From contig JASDDO010000001.1 in NCBI GenBank assembly GCA_030015575.1, positions 134,745,988 to 134,809,987 on the forward strand: a DNA stretch of 64,000 nucleotides, in the 5' to 3' direction. The position numbers and the translations under genes were made by a program. This DNA comes from Agapanthus africanus (taxonomy: Eukaryota > Streptophyta > Magnoliopsida > Asparagales > Amaryllidaceae). This document shows positions 11,452-20,205 of this stretch, one piece after another. The notes under the pieces were generated by a model. That model saw only the letters and a program-made list of their open reading frames with translations, searched no databases and was not told the DNA's origin. The number at the start of each line of letters is the position of its first letter. Position 1 is the stretch's first letter.

Positions 11452-11456
11452 GATTC

Positions 11457-12532
11457 TGCGGGAGCACTACAAAGATCTCGACGCGCTTGAAGCTCACAAC
11501 GTGCAAGACCTGCAGACGTTTTACGTCCCTCCCAAGCGAAAAGGCGAAAGGGCGATCCTATTCTATCGATCCTTGGAAACAAGAGTGGAGAAAGAGATAT
11601 GGCATGACGCGGATTCTACACTTGACAAGTTTCAACCCATCCGTTTGCCCAGATATTACACAAACGGATTGAAAAGGCTACTGAAGCGCCAAGGGGTACC
11701 CTTAAAATAGACTACTCAACAAGTTCGATTCTATAACAGGATTTGGGATGTCCCTGGGACTCAGCGCAATTTTCCCAATGGGAGAATAGAAACACTTGGG
11801 CTTGGATACGTGAGAGCCGGGAAACGGGAACGGGTCCACAGTAGCTACGCCATATATAACTTCGATGAAGAAGAGGACGCCCTGTCAGGAAATGCCAACC
11901 CCTCATCAAAACTAGATCCCGTGATCGAAATGCCGAGTCCGTCGTTTGAAGAACGAATGGACAAGCTTATCAGGAAAGCGGGTCAAAAAGCTTAGGACGA
12001 CCATAATCACGAGATGGCCATCTACAAGAAAACCAGGACGTAACGTCTTCTTCAACAGGCTGCCAAAGACGAAAATACTCCTCCCTATCAACCTGTTGTG
12101 CAAAAGGCCCGACGCAGAGGTAGAAACAAGTCAAAGAGCAGAAAAGGCGTTCGACAGCGACAAAGCGGGACCGAGAAGTCACGCGATCGGAAATCGAGCG
12201 GTCCAGATTTGTCCCTTATGAAAAAGATGAGTCAGGCATACTCTTTTCCTCGGAATAAAACACGGAAGATACTTAACCTCGCTCTAAAACATCGAATGAT
12301 TACACTTCCGGAGTCTAAACACCCTGGGCAAGATAACGAGGTCTCTCATCCGGGCTATTGCTCTTATCACCAAGCCATAGGACACCCTATCGAAGACTGC
12401 TTCACCTTCAAGAACTGGGTCGAAGACCAATACCAGCAAGGCAGATTTACTCTATCCGACTGGAGGGTAACGCCGCCACAAAAGCACGAACCCAAAGCCA
12501 CAAGAGTAGAACCAGATCCACATCGGTCTTAG
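11457..12532 (+). CDS. Spacer region between protease and RT, right of the nested LTR (fossil)
   Basis: Open pieces at 11501-11710, 11810-11995 and 12098-12532 continue the element. A third CX2HX4HX4C knuckle (CSYHQAIGHPIEDC) lies at 12359-12400, embedded in the same context as the first gag knuckle: a YSFPR-type basic lead-in before it and F.NW.EDQY..G.F.LS after it. This looks like a duplicated gag-tail module carried next to pol. Its function is unknown; such a spacer is known between gag-pro and RT in long Tat elements. The sequence is broken. Confidence 0.6.
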
Positions 12533-12553
12533 AAGCCAGCTCGTACCTGTCAT

Positions 12554-13747
12554 ATGATAACGGTATTAAAAGAAGAGCCCGAGGACATGAATGACCTTCC
12601 CTGGTGCTTTGAAAACAGTAATGACGACGAGGTAATCTCAGAATTTCCGCCAGCGCCAAAAGAGCTGGAAGATGGCATACATACTACTGCAGATAACCTC
12701 AGGAAAATTGAGCTGGGAATGACGAACGACCCGCGACCGACATTCGTCAGCGAGTTGCTATCTGAAGAAAGGGTGGCCACGTTAAAAGACGTGCTTATGC
12801 AGTATAGAGATTGCTTTGCATGGAACTATTCTGAAATGCCAGGACTAGATCCAACAATAGCTTTGCATAAATTGGCAATATTCCCGGACGTCAAGCCAGT
12901 CAAACAAGCGCCGAGAAGAATGCGGCTCGAGCTTGAGATGAGCATTAACGCCGAAGTCAAGAAGCTGATCGACTCTGGGTTTATCCAAGAAGTTCAATAT
13001 CCTGGCTGGATCGCCAACATCGTCCCGGTAATGAAGAAAAATTGGACAGTGCGCATATGCGTGGACTTCCGGGATCTCAATAAAGCTTGCCCGAAGGAAG
13101 ATTTCCCGGTGCCGGTCACCGAGCTGATGATAGATAATACGTCCACTCACGAAGTTTTCTCCTTCATGGACGGCTCATCAGGATACAATCAGATAAAGAT
13201 GCATCCCGAAGACCAGAAGCACACCGCTTTCCGGACCCTTCTGGGAATATTCTGCTACAAAGTTATGCCCTTCGGTCTAAAGAACGCCGGTGCCACCTAT
13301 CAGAGGGCCATGACGAAGATCTTCGATGACCTCATACATGAAATCGTCGAATGCTATATCGATGACCTCATGGTGAAAAGCAAATCATACGAGGAGCATT
13401 TAGAGCATCTGAAGACCGTATTTCAACGCCTTCGACAATACAACTTGAAGATGAACCCTCTCAAATGCGCGTTCGGGTTATCCTCAGGCAAATTCCTAGG
13501 GTTCATTGTCCGGCACCGGGGTATCGAGATAGATCCGTCGAAGATCAAGGCGATCATGGAAATGCCACCGCCAAGGACTCTCAAACAATTGCGGTCTCTC
13601 CAGGGGAAGCTCGCGTACATCCGGCGATTTATAGCCAACCTTTCAGGCAAGTGCCGCTCTTACGGTCACCTAATGAAGAAGGGAACCCCGTTCATCTGGG
13701 ATCACAAATGCCAAGGCGCACTGGACGAGATCAAGCAGTACCTGTAG
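12554..13747 (+). CDS. pol (RT): Reverse transcriptase, element A
   Basis: This 397-residue open frame covers the gypsy RT core. Visible in order are W.CFENSNDDE acidic lead, KQAPRRMR, IDSGFIQEVQYP.W.ANIVPV, RICVDFRDLNKACPK.DFP.P, the FMDGSSGYNQI.M block, TAFRT, MPFGLKNAGATYQRAM, the catalytic YIDD at residues 268-271, and LKMNPLKCAFG followed by KFLGFIV..RGIEIDP.KI.AI. It ends in the connection domain (LRSLQGKLAYIRRFIANLS). The enzyme would copy element RNA to DNA inside the particle. The order gag-pro-RT-RNaseH-IN confirms Ty3/gypsy, and DLNKACPKE..P with LKQLRSLQGKLAYIRRFI is the style of Tat-lineage RT. Confidence 0.92.
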   Translation: MITVLKEEPEDMNDLPWCFENSNDDEVISEFPPAPKELEDGIHTTADNLRKIELGMTNDPRPTFVSELLSEERVATLKDVLMQYRDCFAWNYSEMPGLDPTIALHKLAIFPDVKPVKQAPRRMRLELEMSINAEVKKLIDSGFIQEVQYPGWIANIVPVMKKNWTVRICVDFRDLNKACPKEDFPVPVTELMIDNTSTHEVFSFMDGSSGYNQIKMHPEDQKHTAFRTLLGIFCYKVMPFGLKNAGATYQRAMTKIFDDLIHEIVECYIDDLMVKSKSYEEHLEHLKTVFQRLRQYNLKMNPLKCAFGLSSGKFLGFIVRHRGIEIDPSKIKAIMEMPPPRTLKQLRSLQGKLAYIRRFIANLSGKCRSYGHLMKKGTPFIWDHKCQGALDEIKQYL

Positions 13748-14160
13748 AACCCGCCGGTATTAGCTGCTCCAGTCAAGGGAAAACCTCTTATTCTTTATAC
13801 CACAGCCCTCGAAGATTCCTTAGGCGCATTATGGGCACAAGAGAACGATCAAGGGAAAGAGAGAGCGCTCTACTATTTAAGCCGAGTCCTATTAGGGGCA
13901 GAAAGTAATTATTCCCCCATCGAAAAGCACTGCCTGGCGTTGATCTTCGCAATAACGGAACTCCGGCACTACGCGTTGGCACATGAAGTTCGTCTCATTT
14001 CGAAGGTGGACCCCCTTAAGTATTTAATGTCGAAGGCCATACTGACTGGTCGACTCGCTAAATAGGCCTTGCTCTTGATGGAGTTCTCGATAACTTATCA
14101 ACCTCTTAAAGCAGTGAAAGGCCAGGCCATCACCGATTTCCTCGCTGAATATCCGATACC
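13748..14160 (+). CDS. pol (RNH): RT-linked RNase H, element A (fossil)
   Basis: Directly after RT, the reading shows the usual order of the degenerate gypsy RNase H: PLILYTTALEDSLGALWAQE, ALYYLSR.L.GAE.NYSPIEKHCLALIFA, RHYALAHEV, and the closing MEFSITYQP.KAVKGQAITDFLAEYP. In Tat elements this domain is followed by a linker and a second RNase H, as here. It is part of the fossil pol. Confidence 0.75.
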
Positions 14161-14545
14161 GGCCGATTCCCCTCTGAATTGCGAACTGCCAGACGAACAC
14201 GCGTTTGATGCGATCGACGGTGGTAATATCCGATGGGAGCTTTATTTCGATGGAGCATCTTCCGTGAAGAAGCGCAAACAAAGCACCCCTATAATCAAAT
14301 CAGGGGTGGGTCTCATCTTTGTAACTCCACAGGGAGGGATAATGCACTTTGCTTTCTCCTTGACAGAGCCGGGGACGAACAACGAGGATGAATACGAAGC
14401 TTTGATAGCAGGCCTCGAGATCGACATCGACATGGGAATTGAAAACCTCCTCATATACGGAGATTCCCAACTGGTCGTTAGTCAAATAAACGGTGCCTAC
14501 CAGACATGCAAGCCAGAGCTGGTGAAGTATGGAGAGAGAGTATAA
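14069..14545 (+). CDS. pol (aRNH): Second RNase H (aRNH) of Tat type, element A
   Basis: After the linker ending in LAEYPI, a second RNase H fold begins: WELYFDGASS (first Asp), GVGLIFVTPQGG, then EDEYEALIAGLEI (Glu) and LLIYGDSQLVVSQING (second Asp), which are the canonical D-E-D positions. An additional RNase H of archaeal/plant type between the RT-linked RNase H and integrase is the diagnostic domain of the Tat lineage among plant gypsy elements. In the polyprotein it would degrade RNA in RNA:DNA hybrids; it is thought to supplement or replace the degenerate first domain. This open frame is 158 residues. Confidence 0.85.
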   Translation: MLLMEFSITYQPLKAVKGQAITDFLAEYPIPADSPLNCELPDEHAFDAIDGGNIRWELYFDGASSVKKRKQSTPIIKSGVGLIFVTPQGGIMHFAFSLTEPGTNNEDEYEALIAGLEIDIDMGIENLLIYGDSQLVVSQINGAYQTCKPELVKYGERV

Positions 14546-14575
14546 CAACTGCTGACTCAAATCCCCTCCTACACC

Positions 14576-16039
14576 TTGGAAAGCATACCGCGTGCCGAAA
14601 ATAGCAAAGCGGATGCATTAGCCAAGCTTGCTAAAGAACTGGCTGATGAAAACCTCGATGACGTCAAGATCGTGGTACAAAGCCGTCGAGTACTTGCCCC
14701 TGCAGAAATATCTCCGGAATCACCCGAAGAAAGGGGAGCAATTGCGCAGACGGCCCTGCAAATAAATGACCAAGAGAAGGTTGGAGATTGGAGAGAAGTC
14801 TTCATAGACTACTTCAAATCCCGTCGAACGCCTGAAGATGCGTCCTCAAGACATCAGCTCATGAAACGAGCTCTGTCTTTCGCCTTCGTCAACGATACTT
14901 TGTACAAGAGGTCATTCGATTCTCTGTGGTTGAGATTCCTAGGACCTGACGAAGCGAAAAGAGTCGTTCAGGAAGTTCACAGCGGACTCTGCGGTTCTCA
15001 TCAAGCGGGCCCAAAGATGAAGCTGAAAATCAAACGAATGGGTTATTACTGGCCCACAATGATCCAGGACTGCCTCGAGTATGCGAAGCAATGCCACTCG
15101 TGCCAAATCTATGGGGACTTTATCCATCGGCATCTAAATCCTCTACATCCAACGGTGGCTAGTTGGCCGTTCGAAATGTGGGGAACTGACATAATCGGCC
15201 CCATCGAACCAGCATCATCCAGGAGACATCGTTTCATCCTGGCGACGACTGATTACTTCTCCAAATGGGCAGAAGCAGTACCGTTAAGGGAAGTGAAGAC
15301 GGAAAATATTCTCCATTTCTTCAAGACGCACGTCATTTATCAGTTTGGAACTCCGCGACGGATCATTTCCGATAACGGGCCAGCCTATAGAAGCCACAAG
15401 ATTAGTCGCTTCGCACAACAGCACAACATAGACTGGAGATATTCCTCAGTTTATAATCCACGGGCTAACGGTCTAGCTGAGGCTTTCAACAAAACCTTGA
15501 CAAAGATCGTGAAGAAGACGGTGTCCCGAAACAAAAAGGACTGGCACGAGAGACTGCAAGAAGCTCTCTGGGCATATCGAACTACGTTCAAAACGGCCAC
15601 GAACGCAACGCCATATGCGTTGGTATTCGGTACAGAAACAGTACTCCCCCTCGAGATAGAGTTACCCTCTCTACGAGTGGCGGTCCACTACGAGCTGACG
15701 GAGGAAGAAAATGTTCACCTCCGGCTTGAGGAGCTTGATGCCCTTGATGAGACCCGGCTCATAGCGCAACAAAATCTGGAGGCTTACAAAGAAAAGATGA
15801 AGCGCTCATACGAAAGATTGACCAGGCCGAGGACGTTCCACCAAGGCGAACTCGTGCTAGTGGTCAAAAGACCTATGATCCCCAATCGCGCCAAGCGGGG
15901 AAAATTCGAGCCGAACTATGAAGGCCCGTACATAATAGACAAGGTCTACCAGGATGGAGCGTATCTGCTCATGGATATGCACGGTGAAAGACCTTTTAGA
16001 CCAATAAACGGTCGCTTCCTGAAGAAATACTACGCTTGA
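14576..16039 (+). CDS. pol (INT): Integrase with C-terminal domain, element A
   Basis: This 487-residue open frame starts with the tail of the aRNH (SIPRAENSKADALAKLA). The zinc HHCC segment follows (VHSGLCGSHQ...CHSCQ). The rve catalytic core has Asp205 (WGTDIIGP), Asp266 (ISDNGP) and Glu302 (ANGLAEAFN), giving the D-x-D-35-E spacing. The C-terminal part includes LWAYRTTFKTATNATPY and the GPF-like end GKFEPNYEGPYIIDKV...GRFLKKYYA. It would join element DNA to the host chromosome. It is open throughout and is the best-preserved coding part of this otherwise broken element. Confidence 0.92.
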   Translation: MESIPRAENSKADALAKLAKELADENLDDVKIVVQSRRVLAPAEISPESPEERGAIAQTALQINDQEKVGDWREVFIDYFKSRRTPEDASSRHQLMKRALSFAFVNDTLYKRSFDSLWLRFLGPDEAKRVVQEVHSGLCGSHQAGPKMKLKIKRMGYYWPTMIQDCLEYAKQCHSCQIYGDFIHRHLNPLHPTVASWPFEMWGTDIIGPIEPASSRRHRFILATTDYFSKWAEAVPLREVKTENILHFFKTHVIYQFGTPRRIISDNGPAYRSHKISRFAQQHNIDWRYSSVYNPRANGLAEAFNKTLTKIVKKTVSRNKKDWHERLQEALWAYRTTFKTATNATPYALVFGTETVLPLEIELPSLRVAVHYELTEEENVHLRLEELDALDETRLIAQQNLEAYKEKMKRSYERLTRPRTFHQGELVLVVKRPMIPNRAKRGKFEPNYEGPYIIDKVYQDGAYLLMDMHGERPFRPINGRFLKKYYA

Positions 16040-16139
16040 CGAGTTAAGGCTTAGGTCAATGATAGATGATGACGACCATGTCCGCTCGCTATCTTCCTAA
16101 GCCCAAACTCTATAAGTAGTAAACGGCCTTCTTCAACGA

Positions 16140-16290
16140 CGGACCGAAACGTCCCTAAACTAACAACGGACCGAAACGTCCCTAAACTAACAACGGACCG
16201 AAACGTCCCTAAACTAACGACGGACAAAAACGTCCTTAAACTACCAATGGACTACTATGTCCTAAAACTGGCTGTTGACCGAGATGTCGA
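16140..16290 (+). repeat. GGACCGAAACGTCC short tandem array after integrase
   Basis: Four to six monomers of about 27 bp start just after the integrase frame: GGACCGAAACGTCC, then CTAAACTAACAAC. Later ones drift (GACAAAAACGTCC, GGACTACTATGTCC). They are the same GGAC-N6-GTCC family found in the LTR and at 18800-19497. Confidence 0.75.
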
Positions 16291-16480
16291 TAAACTGTGG
16301 TGGATTGCAGCATCTCAAAGCCGATAAGAAAAAATAGAAAAAAAAATAAAATAAAGACGGTGTGTCCATGAGAAAAATAGGCACGGATGAAAACCCGGAA
16401 GGGCTCCATGGGTAAAAACAACAGGGCTACTGGCGAGTGTTTGTGAAAACCCGAAAGGGCGCAACCTCATTAAAGGACAC

Positions 16481-17000
16481 TTGCAGGGTCCTCACGACCT
16501 TGTAAAGAGAAACCACCCGTGTGAGATCCTTACGACTCATAAAGGAGCAACACACTTAGGAATCCTCACGATTCCTAAGGAGAAATTACACTTGCGAGAT
16601 CCTCACGACTCGTTAGGAGAACTCTCTTATGGGACCCTCATGACTCATAAGATTTGAAAGTCTTAAGTTACAGAAACCTGAACCTGTTCTTAAGAAAACC
16701 CCCCACAAACTTCGATATTGCCCTACAAGCGGTTCAATACTGACCCCTGTATACAATCCACGGGCGCGAATAAACATTTCCCTAACCAAGTCCCATCCGT
16801 GACTAGGGATATGTTCGTATGGCGAACAACCCTTGTAGGTCCTCTCGACTTATAAGGAGAAAACCCTTTTGTAAGATCCTTACGACTTGCAAGAGGACAT
16901 GCACTTAGGAATCCTCACGATTCCCAAGGAGAAAACACACCTACGAGATCCTCACGACTTGTAGGGAGAAATACCTTTGTGAGACCCTTACGGCTCATGA
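16481..17000 (+). repeat. Stem-loop array with constant loop and covarying arms (modules 1 and 2)
   Basis: Units of about 36-40 bp share a centre CCTCAC or CCTTAC flanked by arms that complement each other but differ between units. Examples: CTTAGGAATC/GATTCCTAAG at 16556-16580 (ten perfect pairs), CTTATGGGACC/GACTCATAAG at 16627-16652, CCTTGTAGGTC/GACTTATAAGG at 16831-16857, and CCTACGAGATC/GACTTGTAGG at 16940-16964. Five units precede and about five follow a spacer at 16660-16830 holding no gene. Module ends carry aaagtctta and then a cctta-rich tail. A third copy of the module is at 19571-19746. Confidence 0.78.
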
Positions 17001-17179
17001 AGTCAAAAGTCTTAGTCGACAGGACCCTTAACCCTATTTACTAAGCCACCTTTGTTCTATATCGACAGAGGCAAATGATGATTCGCTCCTGGCAATATCC
17101 CAGTTGTAGCGGTGCTGATGCCGAAATCGGTGTCTAAAATCCAAGCCTGCAGCGAAAAGGCTAGCGAGCCACACATGCA

Positions 17180-17400
17180 TACGAAATAGCCGAAATGATG
17201 GGGCAACTTGCAATAAAAAGCAGCAAGTAAAAATATATGCATGAAAAATAGCCGAAATGATTGGGCAACTCGAAATAAAAAGCAGCGAGTAGAAAATAAA
17301 ATAAATAGCCGAAATGATTGGGCACCGCGAAAAATAGCCGAAATGATGGGGCAATCGCGACCTTCGCAATATAAAAGCTGAAATGATAGAGCATCGCGGA
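17180..17400 (+). repeat. Degenerate tandem repeat, AATAGCCGAAATGAT units
   Basis: AATAGCCGAAATGAT followed by KGGGCA occurs four times (near 17186, 17250, 17308 and 17334), with a decayed copy near 17375. AT-rich linkers with gcaataaaaagcagc lie between them. The unit length varies from about 27 to 65 bp. No coding content is recognised in 17040-17700 apart from antisense frames that read through the repeats. Confidence 0.7.
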
Positions 17401-17702
17401 AAAAGAAATAAAATAAAAATGAAATTTATGTCGTACAGGTGAGGTTACATCAACCCCTGTATACAATCCAGGGGCGTAAGCAAAGAAGGGATTATACTCC
17501 TCCTCCTCCCCAGGTTTCATCAGAAGAAGAAGTCAAATCTCGACGGGCCGCAAGTGACCTGGAGATCGTCTCAACACTCGTCTCGTAACAATGGACACAA
17601 CTTCAAGCGAAGCAGAACAGTGGCAACTCCCAGTTCCATGGCTCGGCGATATACAGATCACCAAGTGTCAAACCCCCACTCCGTGAAATGCGGATATAAT
17701 CA

Positions 17703-18793
17703 ACAAAATTCCTGGTCACGTGGAACGCGGACAACATCACTCTTTGACCCCATGGAAAACGTCCAGAGCGGAGCCTAGTCCTCGCCGAGCACGGCAGTGA
17801 ACCCGTGTGAAGCATCTAGAGCAAAATTCCTGGTCACGTGGAACGCGGATAACGTCACTCTTTGACCCCGTGGGAAACGTCCAGAGCGGATCCTGGTCCT
17901 CGCAGAGCACGGCAGTGAACCCGTGTGAAGCATCCAGAGCGGAGCCTAGTCCTCGTCGAGCACGGCAGTGAACCTGTGTGAAGCATCTAGAGCAAAATTC
18001 CTGGTCACGTGGAACGCGGATAACGTCACTCTTTGACCCCGTGGGAAACGTCCAGAGCGAATCCTGGTCCTCGCAGAGCACGGCAGTGAACCCGTGTGAA
18101 GCATCCAGAGCGGAGCCTAGTCCTCGCCGAGCATGGCAGTGAACCCGTGTGAAGCATCTAGAGCAAAATTCCTGACCACATGGAACGCGGATAACGTCAC
18201 TCTTTGACCCCTTGGAAAACGTCCAAATCGGATCCTGGTCCTCGCAGAGCACGGCAGTGAACCCGTGTGAAGCATCCAGAGCGGAGCCTGGTCCTCGCCA
18301 AACACGGCAGTGAACCCGTGGGAAGCATCCAAAGCAAAATTCCTGGTCACGTGGAACACGGATAACGTCACTCTTTGACCCCGTGGAAAACGTCCAGAGC
18401 GGATCCTGGTCCTCGCAGAGCACGGCAGTGAACCCGTGTGAAGCATCCAGAGCGGAGCCTAGTCCTCGCCGAGCACGGCAGTGAACCCGTGTGAAGTATC
18501 TAGTGCAAAATTCCTGGTTACGTGGAACGCGGATAACGTCACTCTTTGACCCCGTGGAAAACGTCCAGAGCGGATCCTGGTCCTCGCAGAACACGGCAGT
18601 GAACCCGTGTGAAGCATCCAGAGCGGAGCCTAGTCCTCGCCAAGCACGGCAGTGAATCCGTGTGAAGCATCTAGTGCAAAATTCCTGGTTACGTGGAACG
18701 CGGATAACGCCACTCTTTGACCCCGCGGAAAACGCCCAGAGCGGAGCCTGGTCCTCGCCAAGCATGGCAGTGAACCCGTGTGAAGCATCTAGA
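17703..18793 (+). repeat. 171-bp satellite-like tandem array (118, five x 171, 118)
   Basis: Anchoring on the word gcaaaattcctgg (drifting in some units), unit starts fall at 17703, 17821, 17992, 18163, 18334, 18505, 18676 and 18794, so the lengths are 118, 171, 171, 171, 171, 171 and 118. The 171-bp form equals the 118-bp form plus one extra 53-bp subunit (cagagcggagcc...gtgaagcatc). Each subunit holds CACGG-N8-CCGTG, and most units hold a CACGTG in tggtcacgtgga. Because 171 is 3 x 57, the minus strand stays open for 354 codons as a repeat by-product. Tandem arrays between pol and the 3' LTR are known in Tat elements and can seed genomic satellites. Confidence 0.9.
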
Positions 18794-18799
18794 GCAAAC

Positions 18800-19497
18800 A
18801 TCGGACTGTGGAGTCCTTAAAATCCACAGACTATGATGTCCTTAACCTCGACCGTAATGTCTTAAAACTAACTATCAACCATGATGATTCTAGACTGATT
18901 TTACCTTGGTTAAAGGGTACATCTTTTCACTCCTTTGATATTTGGCGTTGTAATTCCTCAACGTCTTCAAAGAGGTAACGGGTCCCAGTAACCACACATT
19001 GGACTGTGGAGTCCTTAAATCCATGGACTATGAGGTCCTTAACTTTGACCGTGACGTCTTAAAACTAACATTGGACTGTGGAGTCCTTAAATCCACGGAC
19101 TATGAGGTCCTTAACCTTGACCGTGAAGTCTTAAAACTAACATTGGACTGTGGAGTCCTTAAATCCATGGACTATGAAGTCCTTAACCTTGACCGTGACG
19201 TCTTAAAACTAACATTGGACTGTGGAGTCCTTAAATCCACGGACTATGAGGTCCTTAACCTTGACCGTGAAGTCTTAAAACTAACATCGGACTATGGAGT
19301 CCTTAAATCCACGGACTATGAGGTCCTTAACCTTGACCGTGATGTCTTAAAACTAACATCGGACTGTGGAGTCTTTAAATCCACGGACTATGACGTCCTT
19401 AACCTTGACCGTGATGTCTTAAAACTAACATCGGACTGTGGAGTCCTTAAACCCACGGACTATGAGGTCCTTAACCTTGACCGCGATGTCTTTAAAC
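18800..19497 (+). repeat. 72-bp higher-order GGAC-N6-GTCC array next to the satellite-like array
   Basis: The main block (18995-19497) contains about seven 72-bp units of three monomers: GGACTGTGGAGTCC, GGACTATGAGGTCC and GACCGTGATGTC, each followed by a TTAAA spacer. A partial copy is at 18800-18875. In between (18890-18990) lies an LTR-like stretch similar to 1160-1250 (words such as tttggcgttgtaattcctcaa). The plus frame 18999-19553 (184 codons) is open only because the unit is a multiple of three. Confidence 0.85.
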
Positions 19498-19570
19498 TAC
19501 GGTACCCTAAAGAACATCCCAAAGCAACCCCTGACCCCGTGAAATACGGATAAGGGTGATCGCACCCAGC

Positions 19571-19746
19571 ACTTGCGGGTCCTCATGACCTGCAAGGAAG
19601 AAAACTCTCTTGTGAGATCCTTACGAATCCCAAGGGAAACCCCGCTTAAGAATCCTCACGATTCTTAAGAAGAACTTACACCTACGGGATCCTCTCGACA
19701 TGTAGGGAGAAAAAGTCTTTATGAGACCCTCACGGCTCATAAAGCT
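19571..19746 (+). repeat. Stem-loop array with covarying arms (module 3)
   Basis: This module repeats the design of 16481-17000. The clearest unit is CTTAAGAATC/GATTCTTAAG at 19645-19669, loop CTCAC, with ten perfect pairs; compared with the unit at 16556-16580, a G-C pair is replaced by an A-T pair. Others are CTTGCGGGTC/GACCTGCAAG near 19572 and CTTTATGAGACC/GGCTCATAAAG near 19717. The stretch after it (19747-20205) holds no recognised feature. Confidence 0.75.
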
Positions 19747-20205
19747 CAAAAGTCCTAGGAGGCAGATTTTAACCATGAATCCTAAGCCATCGTTAGCCTG
19801 CAAAGTGATCAAGATAGACTATCCGCAAAAACACATTCGAGGAAAAGAAACACACCAGTGAAAAGAAAAATATGTCTTCATTCATAAACCTCCCTTCGAC
19901 AACAATACTCGATCTAAAGCCAGCACAAACCACCCGATACGGGAGATAACAAGGAAAGTTTCTGATCTGTATCCTATCAGGCACGCATTTGCAACTGTAC
20001 GAATGTTTAAAAGGAAATGTTACCCGAGGCACTGACGCGCATGCGACATAACGATGGTGCTCGCAATTAAAGAAAATTCCCATAAGAAAAACAGGCAGCT
20101 CGTTTACGCAAGCAAGACACACGTACGACTATCTGACAAACATGAAAATTCAACATAAAGCATGCAAACCGCCAATGATTAAAGGAGTACATTGATTCAA
20201 ACATA

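Noticed and set aside
16481-17000. CRISPR-like array
   Set aside because: Units are hairpins with variable arms and no unique spacers, lie in a plant retrotransposon, and have no cas genes nearby.
17737-18801. 354-codon antisense frame over the 171-bp array
   Set aside because: It is open only because the repeat unit is a multiple of three without stops in that frame; the protein is the same 57-residue repeat with no known domain.
18999-19553. 184-codon frame, and similar 119-codon frames at 1279-1638 and 23516-23875
   Set aside because: They read through the 72-bp GGAC-N6-GTCC repeats, whose unit length is a multiple of three. Both LTR copies have the same frame.
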